From NCBI RefSeq assembly GCF_021228235.1, contig NZ_JAJQRG010000010.1:1-64000 (forward strand): a stretch of 64,000 nucleotides of DNA, given 5' to 3'. The stretch's first letter is position 1; each line of letters opens with the position of its first letter. Under the pieces are notes generated by a model. It was given only the letters and a program-made list of their open reading frames with translations. It was not told where the DNA came from and did not search any database. The DNA is from Pseudophaeobacter flagellatus. GTDB lineage: Bacteria > Pseudomonadota > Alphaproteobacteria > Rhodobacterales > Rhodobacteraceae. A program made the translations under genes and the position numbers. Below, one piece after another: positions 58,000-64,000 of this stretch.

Positions 58000-58881
58000 A
58001 TGAGCGATACAACCTACACCCCGCCAGCAGTCTGGACTTGGGAAAAGGGCAATGGCGGTCAGTTTGCCTCGATCAACCGCCCCATTTCCGGCCCGACCCA
58101 TGACAAGGAATTGCCCATCGGCAAGCACCCCTTCCAGCTATATTCACTGGCGACGCCCAATGGGGTCAAGGTCACGGTGATGCTGGAAGAGCTGCTGGCC
58201 AAGGGCCATAGCGGCGCGGAATATGATGCCTGGCTGATCAATATCGGTGAAGGCGATCAGTTTGGCTCTGATTTTGTTTCGATCAATCCCAATTCCAAAA
58301 TTCCTGCCCTGCATGATCTGACCGGAGAGACCCCTCTGCGGGTGTTTGAATCCGGTTCAATGCTGGTGCATCTGGCGGAAAAGTTTGGCGAATTCCTACC
58401 TGCATCAGGCCCGGCCCGAACCGAAGTGATGAACTGGCTGTTCTGGCAGATGGGCAGTGCGCCCTATTTGGGCGGCGGCTTTGGCCACTTCTACGCCTAT
58501 GCACCGGAAAAATGGCAGTACCCGATCGACCGCTTTGCCATGGAAACCAAACGTCAGCTGGATGTGCTGAACCGACAGCTGGCTAACAACCGCTTTATCG
58601 CCGGCGAGGACTACAGCATTGCCGATATTGCGATCTGGCCCTGGTACGGCCAGCTGGTCCTGGGACGGCTGTATAGCGCGGCCGAATTCCTCGATGTGGC
58701 ATCCTACGAGCACGTTATGCGCTGGGCAAAAGAGATCGACGCCCGCCCCGCCGTCAGCCGTGGTCGCATGGTCAACCGCACCTTTGGCGAGCCACATACC
58801 CAGCTACACGAGCGCCACGACGCCAGTGACTTTGAAACCCGCACGCAGGATAAGCTGGAAACGCTAGAAAACAACAGCTAA
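58000..58881 (+). CDS. YghU-like glutathione-dependent disulfide-bond oxidoreductase
   Basis: A GST-superfamily protein of 293 residues. The N-terminal extension TWEKGNGGQFASINRPISG and the thioredoxin-like half with NPNSKIPALHD and FESGSMLVHLAEKFG are typical of the YghU/Nu-class. GQLVLGRLYSAAEFLDV lies in the helical domain. Members reduce disulfides or peroxides with two glutathiones. The ATG at 58000 matches the family; the open frame upstream is not conserved in appearance. Confidence 0.9.
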   Translation: MSDTTYTPPAVWTWEKGNGGQFASINRPISGPTHDKELPIGKHPFQLYSLATPNGVKVTVMLEELLAKGHSGAEYDAWLINIGEGDQFGSDFVSINPNSKIPALHDLTGETPLRVFESGSMLVHLAEKFGEFLPASGPARTEVMNWLFWQMGSAPYLGGGFGHFYAYAPEKWQYPIDRFAMETKRQLDVLNRQLANNRFIAGEDYSIADIAIWPWYGQLVLGRLYSAAEFLDVASYEHVMRWAKEIDARPAVSRGRMVNRTFGEPHTQLHERHDASDFETRTQDKLETLENNS

Positions 58882-58889
58882 CGCCAGGA

Positions 58890-58986
58890 CGCGGGCAAGC
58901 GAGGGGCTCCCGCGCCCAGAGGTCATTTGGCCAAGGCCAAATGACCTCAATGGCCTTGGGCCCGGCACTGCGCCAAGGCGCAGTGC
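58890..58986. repeat. Cluster of three hairpins after the YghU gene
   Basis: CGCGGG/CCCGCG (58890-58914) is followed by a 14-bp perfect inverted repeat with two central bases (58919-58932 and 58935-58948) and a 10-bp perfect one (58965-58974 and 58977-58986). Both large hairpins have CC-AA-GG at the tip. An alternative stem, CCAAGGCCA (58931-58939) with TGGCCTTGG (58951-58959), excludes the second hairpin. No T run follows. The 407-base gap that holds it (58882-59288) contains no gene I can support. Confidence 0.7.
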
Positions 58987-59185
58987 ACTACCGCAATACT
59001 GCGCGGCGCAATGGCTGGTGGCCACGGCATTTGCGCCAGCGGGACATGCCCGCATCTCGCCGTCGCCAGATCGGCAAAGCCCGAAACGGCACCCCAACCC
59101 CGTGCAAGGCCACAACAAATCGCGGCACTTAGGCTCTTGCCGCCCGCTGTCGCCAGCCACTGTCGCCGCGCATCGCGCGGCGCTG

Positions 59186-59237
59186 GGCCCAACGGGAAGA
59201 GCCCCGCAAGGGGCGATGACGGGCGGGAGCCCTCCCC
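59186..59237. repeat. Copy B of the dispersed intergenic element
   Basis: GGCCCAACGG (59186-59195) and ACGGGCGGGAGC (59219-59230), followed by CTCCC, match copy A near 48.0 kb in sequence and order, with a spacing of 33 instead of 39 bases. Confidence 0.55.
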
Positions 59238-59288
59238 TGCGAGATGATCAAGCACCAAAGCCGCCGACATGACGTTCTGTCGGCCCAA

Positions 59289-60080
59289 TTATTTCAGGAT
59301 TGGCGGGCTCTCCGGGTCACCGCCCGGAATGCGCGGCTGGTAGATCTTTGGCTCTTCCGGCAGTGGCAGATCAAACCGCAAGCCAACCCGTGCCAGCCGG
59401 GCTGCCATCTGATCCGACCCGGCGAAGAATCCAACATCCAAGGCCCCAGCGGCAATGCCTGAAAAGGTCAGCGCCTCGCCAACCGCTTTGGCCAGGGCGC
59501 CTTCTGCCTCGGGCTTGGCATCGACAAAGCCCAGCAAATGCCCCTGTCCGCCGCCCTGATAGCGCAGAGAGACCAGATAGGCAGATGCGGCCAATCCCGT
59601 AGCGGTTGCCAGTTTGGCATCCAGGGCCCCCAACAGAACCTCGGGCAGACCGCCAGGCGGCAAGAGCTCTTCGATCGCCGCCTCCACCTGATCTGGCACG
59701 TTCTGCAGAGTCTCGTGCAGCCAAGTAACCGCCTGCGCCGCCAGCAGCGTCGAAGAGGGCGCAACCTCCAGGTTCACCCCAAGGCCAATCCCCTGGCCCG
59801 CCAGCATTTCGACCACCCCGCGCCCGGCCAGCCCGGCATAGGGCACCGCACGCCCGGCAAACTGTGCCAGCCTGTCTTCGCGGTCAAAGACCAGAACAAA
59901 CTGCCCCTCTGGAGTCTCAAACAGCTCCGGTGAGATGCGATCACCATCGGCCTCCTGGCTCAGCATCATAAAGAGTTCACTATCCGCCAGGCGCTCATAA
60001 AAGCGCAGCCTGGCACCATCATCCTCCGGCGCGGCCTGCATGGCTGCATGGGCCTGATCCAGTGGGGTTGTCTCGCTCAT
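59289..60080 (-). CDS. SseB family protein
   Basis: A 263-residue soluble protein. The N-terminal half is SseB-like: LDQAHAAMQAAPEDDGARLR, FYERLADSELFMML and GQFVLVFDREDRLAQFAG. The C-terminal half is Ala/Gly-rich and ends in a proline-rich tail. The role in non-pathogens is unknown. Its ATG overlaps the stop of the uracil-DNA-glycosylase-like gene (ATGA), so the two are coupled. Confidence 0.82.
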   Translation of the reverse strand: MSETTPLDQAHAAMQAAPEDDGARLRFYERLADSELFMMLSQEADGDRISPELFETPEGQFVLVFDREDRLAQFAGRAVPYAGLAGRGVVEMLAGQGIGLGVNLEVAPSSTLLAAQAVTWLHETLQNVPDQVEAAIEELLPPGGLPEVLLGALDAKLATATGLAASAYLVSLRYQGGGQGHLLGFVDAKPEAEGALAKAVGEALTFSGIAAGALDVGFFAGSDQMAARLARVGLRFDLPLPEEPKIYQPRIPGGDPESPPILK

Positions 60081-60667
60081 CTCATCAGTTCCTTTACCCG
60101 CCCCCGCAGCACCGGCAGCAAGTCTGCCTCGAACCAGGGGTTTTGTTTCACCCACCCGGTATTGCGCCAAGAGGGATGAGGCAAGGGAAAGACGCGCGGC
60201 GCATAGTCCCGCCAAGCGGCAACGCGTTGATTGACTGGGGCCATGCCTTGCAGATGATAGCCCTGCGCATGGCCACCAGCCAGAACCGTCAGTTCTATAT
60301 TGGGCAGCGCCTGCAGCACCTTGTCGTGCCAAGTGCGGGCACAGATCGGCGGCGGCGGCAGATCCGATTTCTGCCGGTTATAGCCGGGAAAGCAAAAGGC
60401 CATGGGCACGATAGCCACCTGTGCACGATCATAAAACTGCGCCTCCTCCAGCCCCAACCAGTCGCGTAAACGATCCCCCGAGGCATCGGTAAAGGGGCGA
60501 CCGCTGTCATGCACCCGCAGCCCCGGTGCCTGCCCCGCAATCAGGATGCGCGCGCCAGTGGCAAACCAGGCCACCGGGCGCGGCTGGTGCGCAGTCTGCG
60601 TCTTGGCAAACCGGTCGGCACAAATTCGGCAGGCGCTGATCTGCGCACAAAGCTCTTCCGCCTGCAT
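60077..60667 (-). CDS. Uracil-DNA glycosylase family protein
   Basis: A 196-residue member of the UDG superfamily. CRICADRFAKT may hold part of a metal or cluster site (two cysteines). The active-site region is IAGQAPGLRVHDSGRPFTD. The C-terminal HPSWRNTGW corresponds to the conserved HPS motif. The glutamine-proline form GQAPG sets it apart from family 1 and 4 enzymes, so the activity on uracil is not certain. GGAGGGA precedes the ATG. Confidence 0.85.
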   Translation of the reverse strand: MQAEELCAQISACRICADRFAKTQTAHQPRPVAWFATGARILIAGQAPGLRVHDSGRPFTDASGDRLRDWLGLEEAQFYDRAQVAIVPMAFCFPGYNRQKSDLPPPPICARTWHDKVLQALPNIELTVLAGGHAQGYHLQGMAPVNQRVAAWRDYAPRVFPLPHPSWRNTGWVKQNPWFEADLLPVLRGRVKELMR

Positions 60668-61049
60668 CCTTCCCTCCTGTTCATCGCGGCCCGACGACTG
60701 ATCCGGCGCGCATTTGCCCCTGTCTGCCACATCGCGCGCGATTGCGACGCTGCTTCCTCGGCGCCAACCCGCCCTTGTCACTACAGAGATATTTGCATGG
60801 CTCTGCGCAGGATTCATTGTTTCCAAAACAAAAACAGTTAATAAACCCAAAGCACCATCGTTTCGCGAAGGGAGCAGCTTGAATTTAGCCCAAATGGTTA
60901 CTCAATGATTGAATAATTATGCCATAATTCGACATAATAAAGCCCAAGTCAGCGGCCATACCCTTAACATTCCTGATATATTCTTCACCCCAACGCGCCA
61001 GCACAAAGGCAAAAAGCCAGCCGACTACCAGTACCAACCGGAACAAAAG
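60668..61049. promoter_or_regulatory. AT-rich region upstream of the capsule genes
   Basis: The 382-base gap between the divergent glycosylase and kpsT genes turns markedly AT-rich at about 60,830-60,990. Such regions often carry promoters and sites for silencers of the Ros/MucR or H-NS type. I see no reliable single promoter and no gene here; an in-frame TTG at 60909 would lengthen KpsT by 47 residues that do not look like the family. Confidence 0.5.
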
Positions 61050-61709
61050 ATGCTTGAATTTGAAAATGTCAGCAAGTCCTTCTGGACTGGAACCCAGCGC
61101 AAGGTCATCCTCGACCAGGCCTCTTTTCGGGTTGAGATAGGCAAATCTCTTGGCATCCTAGCCCCAAATGGCACGGGCAAGACAACCCTGATCAATATGA
61201 TGGCCGGGCTGGAAAAACCTGATGAGGGCGAAATCAGGCGCGGCTGCAAGATCTCTTTTCCGCTTGGCTTCATGGGGGGCGTGGTCAGCCGCCTCTCTGC
61301 CCTGGCCAACGCGCGCTATATCGCCAATCTTTACGGTCTGGACCCCGACTATGTCGAAGCCTATTGCCGCTGGCTTTGTGGTCTGGGGGAATATTTCGAC
61401 CAGCCCATCGGCACCTATTCTTCGGGCATGCGCGCCCGCTTCAGCTTTTCTCTGATGCTGGCTCTGGACTTTGACATCTACTTGATCGACGAAGGCATGC
61501 CGAGCACCACTGATGTGGAGTTCAACAAAAAGGCTGGCGCGATCCTGCAGGAACGCTTGCAGACCACCACCATCATCATCGTCTCGCATCAGGCGAAGAC
61601 CTTGGAAAAATTTGCCCGCTCGGCGGCTGTGCTGCTGGACGGGCAATTAAATCAGTTTGAAACCTTGGAAGAAGCGAAACAGCTCTATGACTATCAAACC
61701 CAAGGCTAA
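61050..61709 (+). CDS. Capsule polysaccharide export ATPase KpsT-like
   Basis: A 219-residue ABC ATPase of the KpsT/Wzt group. EFENVSKSFWTGTQRKVILD opens it. Walker A is APNGTGKT (38-45), with Ala in place of the usual first Gly. PLGFMGGVVSRLSALANARY, the signature-like TYSSGMRARFSF, Walker B YLIDEG and the switch His in VSHQ follow. It would power export of a capsular polysaccharide together with a KpsM permease, which is not in the window. kpsE overlaps its end by 23 bases. Confidence 0.9.
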   Translation: MLEFENVSKSFWTGTQRKVILDQASFRVEIGKSLGILAPNGTGKTTLINMMAGLEKPDEGEIRRGCKISFPLGFMGGVVSRLSALANARYIANLYGLDPDYVEAYCRWLCGLGEYFDQPIGTYSSGMRARFSFSLMLALDFDIYLIDEGMPSTTDVEFNKKAGAILQERLQTTTIIIVSHQAKTLEKFARSAAVLLDGQLNQFETLEEAKQLYDYQTQG

Positions 61710-63441
61710 AAAGTTCAGAATCCGCCGCAACCCTGCTGCCCCGGGGGCCAGCCCCGCAGCACAGCCGGCAGCAGCACGTGCGGTCCCGGCACCGAATGCC
61801 CAAAGCAGTGCCGGTGCCGCCAGCGCCTCTGCCCAGGTGGCCGCCACAGCCAGCTCTCGGCAGGCTGATGCAGCACCATCTGATGCTGCGCAGGGCAGCG
61901 GCTCTGCCAGCCAGGCACAGTCTGGGCCCGACAGGGGTAAGGCCGCGCCAAAATCGGGGACTGCCCAGTCAGGCGAGATCAGTTCGGCCCGTGAAACCCG
62001 GCTGGAAACCGACATGGATGCGATCCGAAGCGAGGGGCTGACGGGGCGGCAATTGCGCATGGCGCGCCGCGTCGCACAAAAGCATAACCTGCCTGCCACC
62101 TCGGATTTTGATGCGGTACGGCTGCTGCGTGAAAACGGCATTGATCCCTTCAAACGCGCCAACATGCTGGAACTGGTGGTGCCGCAGAACAAGGCAATGC
62201 CGGACAATGTTCCGGGCACCGACAACCGGGTGCAGCTGCCGCAAACCGTGCCTGCAGCCAAGACCAATCTGCCCGCCACCGACCTAAGCCCGGCAGAACG
62301 ACGCAACCGGGAAATTCAGGAAATTCAGCAAGATATCGCCAGGCGGCGCCGTCGCAAACTGGTTCTGTTGATGGGGCGCTTGGCCTTTTTTGTCATGCTG
62401 CCAACCCTCATCACCGGCTATTTCTTTTACGCTGTCGCCACCCCGATGTATGCCACAAAATCCGCCTTTCTGGTGCTAAAGGCTGATGGTGCCGGCGCTG
62501 TCAGCGGCTTGCTAAGTGGCACCCAGTTTGCCACCAGCCAGGATTCCATCGCGGTACAAGGCTACCTGGAATCCAAGGGCGCCATGCTCCGCCTAGATGA
62601 TGAAGTCGGCTTCAAATCCCATTTCTCTCAGGATTGGATCGACCCGATCCAGCGGCTGGATCCGAATGCAACCAATGAACAGGCCTATAAAACCTACAAG
62701 CGCAATGTGAAAATCGGCTATGACCCCACCGAAGGCGTGGTCCGCATGGAGGTCTCAGCCGCAGATCCCAACGTCTCGGCTGATTTTTCTCGTCGCCTGA
62801 TTGCCTATGCCCAGGAAGAGGTGAATCACCTGTCGGAACAAAAGCGCTCTGATCAGGTGCGCGAATCCGAAGCAGCCCTGGTGCTGGCCGAAACCAAACG
62901 CCGCGAAGCCCAGCGCCGCCTGGTCGAGCTGCAACAAGATGGCACGGTACTGGATCCTGAAGGGGTCATCCTGTCGCTGCGCTCGCAGATCAACACCTTT
63001 GAGGTGCAGCTGCAGCAAAAAGAGCTGGAACTGGCCGCCCTGATGGACAATACCCGGCCCAACCGTGCCAAGGTCGACGGTGTCGAGGCCGATATCGCGC
63101 GTCTGGCTGTGGTGATCAATCGGCTGAATGACCGCATGACCGATGCCTCGGAAGGCGAAAATTCGCTGGCCAATTCACGGGTGCAAATCCAGATGGCCCA
63201 GGCCGACCTCGCCACCCGCGATTTGATGCTGCAATCGGCTTTGCAGCAAGTGGAATCGACCCGTATGGAGGCCAACCGCCAAGTGCGGTATCTGACCACC
63301 GCGGTTGCCCCCGTCGCAAGCCAAGAAGCCTCCTATCCGCGCAAGTTTGAAAATACGATTTTGGCATTCCTGATCTTTTCCGGTATCTATCTGTTGTGTT
63401 CACTCACAGCATCCATTCTCCGGGAACAGGTTTCATCGTAA
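61687..63441 (+). CDS. Capsule export inner-membrane protein KpsE-like
   Basis: A 584-residue PCP-family protein that couples the ABC exporter to the outer-membrane channel. It has an unusual N-terminal extension of about 200 residues, Ala/Pro/Ser/Gln-rich, with a folded-looking segment ETDMDAIRSEGLTGRQLRMA. A basic patch RRRRRK precedes the first membrane helix (about 228-248). The periplasmic part has the Wzz/KpsE coiled coil and the last helix (about 560-580, FLIFSGIYLLCSLTASIL). The start at 61687 overlaps kpsT. Confidence 0.88.
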   Translation: MTIKPKAKKFRIRRNPAAPGASPAAQPAAARAVPAPNAQSSAGAASASAQVAATASSRQADAAPSDAAQGSGSASQAQSGPDRGKAAPKSGTAQSGEISSARETRLETDMDAIRSEGLTGRQLRMARRVAQKHNLPATSDFDAVRLLRENGIDPFKRANMLELVVPQNKAMPDNVPGTDNRVQLPQTVPAAKTNLPATDLSPAERRNREIQEIQQDIARRRRRKLVLLMGRLAFFVMLPTLITGYFFYAVATPMYATKSAFLVLKADGAGAVSGLLSGTQFATSQDSIAVQGYLESKGAMLRLDDEVGFKSHFSQDWIDPIQRLDPNATNEQAYKTYKRNVKIGYDPTEGVVRMEVSAADPNVSADFSRRLIAYAQEEVNHLSEQKRSDQVRESEAALVLAETKRREAQRRLVELQQDGTVLDPEGVILSLRSQINTFEVQLQQKELELAALMDNTRPNRAKVDGVEADIARLAVVINRLNDRMTDASEGENSLANSRVQIQMAQADLATRDLMLQSALQQVESTRMEANRQVRYLTTAVAPVASQEASYPRKFENTILAFLIFSGIYLLCSLTASILREQVSS

Positions 63442-63444
63442 GTC

Positions 63445-64000
63445 ATGAAAAACATCCAAGTCGCCGACCTCTCCATTGGCAATGATCGCCCCCTGACCAT
63501 TCTGGCTGGTCCCTGCCAACTCGAGAGCGCAGATCACGCCCAGATGATTGCAGGCACCCTGAAAGAGGCCTGTGACAAGGCCGGGGCGCAATATGTCTTC
63601 AAGGGCTCTTACGACAAGGCCAACCGCACCTCGATCAATGCCAAGCCTGCGCTTGGCCTCGACAAGGGGCTGGAGGTGCTGCAATCCGTCAAGGACGCCA
63701 TCGGCGTGCCTGTGCTCACCGATATCCACGAGGCCGAGCACTGTGACCCCGTTGCAGCCGTTGTCGACATCCTGCAGATCCCGGCGTTCCTGTGCCGCCA
63801 GACCTCGCTCTTGCTGGCGGCAGGGCGCACTGGTGCGGTGATCAATGTCAAAAAAGGCCAGTTTCTGGCCCCCTGGGACATGCCCAATGTCGTCGCCAAG
63901 ATCGAAAGCACCGGCAATACCCGCATCATGCTGACCGAACGCGGTGTCTCTTTTGGCTACAACCGCCTGGTTGTCGACATGCAGAGCCTGCCGGAAATGG
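63445..64000 (+). CDS. kdsA: 3-deoxy-8-phosphooctulonate synthase (partial)
   Basis: Condenses arabinose 5-phosphate with phosphoenolpyruvate to make Kdo 8-phosphate, used for LPS and Kdo-containing capsules. The first 185 codons are present and the window edge cuts the rest, out of about 275 expected. [38 protein letters not shown] and [14 protein letters not shown] are the family motifs. The Cys in AGPCQLES is not by itself a proof of metal dependence. The gene starts 3 bases after kpsE, so capsule export and Kdo synthesis are in one operon. Confidence 0.95.
   Translation, partial: MKNIQVADLSIGNDRPLTILAGPCQLESADHAQMIAGTLKEACDKAGAQYVFKGSYDKANRTSINAKPALGLDKGLEVLQSVKDAIGVPVLTDIHEAEHCDPVAAVVDILQIPAFLCRQTSLLLAAGRTGAVINVKKGQFLAPWDMPNVVAKIESTGNTRIMLTERGVSFGYNRLVVDMQSLPEM

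Noticed and set aside
1-64000. CRISPR array, prophage or insertion sequence
   Set aside because: No regularly spaced repeats of 24-40 bases, no transposase, integrase or phage structural gene was seen; the only tandem repeats are 9-13 bp units.

Overview
The window is a dense, GC-rich chromosomal segment from an alphaproteobacterium, most likely the Roseobacter group of Rhodobacteraceae. The evidence is the gene content and order: hflK-hflC-degP, GcrA, a pcm-tolC-PopZ-like block, DUF2842 beside purA, a cobalt-type nitrile hydratase operon, a PiT phosphate carrier, HrpB and MeaB, together with several small proteins that look typical of that family. I see no rRNA, tRNA, CRISPR, transposase, integrase or prophage gene. 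Nearly everything reads as core chromosome; the one clearly accessory locus is a frameshifted gene after lepA.

Layout. 0.2-6.5 kb (minus): rpiA, gor, hflK, hflC and degP, a run combining redox balance and envelope protein quality control. 6.8-10.6 kb: a GST, L-serine dehydratase and a DMT exporter, converging on thiamine pyrophosphokinase. 10.7-13.1 kb: a 789-residue acidic protein of unknown function. 13.2-16.6 kb (minus): nitrile hydratase alpha, beta and accessory genes, then purA and a DUF2842 membrane protein. 16.8-20.1 kb (plus): secG, pyrG with an unusual structured leader, and class I aldolase. 20.4-30.2 kb: crotonase, beta-propeller lactonase-like protein, two aminotransferases, an MsbA-like ABC exporter, a glycosyltransferase, YgfZ, a secreted unknown and EF-P. 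30.5-39.2 kb: a conserved unknown, cobyric acid synthase, a PopZ-like protein, TolC, PIMT, PhnA, a DksA-like zinc finger and LepA.

39.3-40.8 kb holds the frameshifted gene. 41-49 kb: small secreted protein, LysR regulator, a copper pair (PCuAC chaperone and a CPDC protein), L28, MeaB, HrpB and an SDR. 49-57 kb: Nudix, PiT, cysteine hydrolase, argD-argF, DMT exporter, ABC-2 permease and gcrA. 57-60.7 kb: YHS protein, YghU-like GST, a hairpin-rich gap, and an SseB/uracil-DNA-glycosylase-like pair. 61-64 kb opens a capsule export locus, kpsT-kpsE-kdsA, cut by the right edge.

Most worth a second look: the single-base frameshift at about 39,600; the pyrG leader with a 12-bp palindrome and a tRNA-like fold overlapping the start region; the hairpin array at 58,890-58,986, whose arms can pair in two exclusive ways; a dispersed element present twice; a 22-bp-spaced operator-like repeat between efp and its divergent neighbour; the PopZ-like protein; and the large disordered protein at 10.7 kb. 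All function calls come from reading translated sequence and recalled family knowledge; no database search was run.
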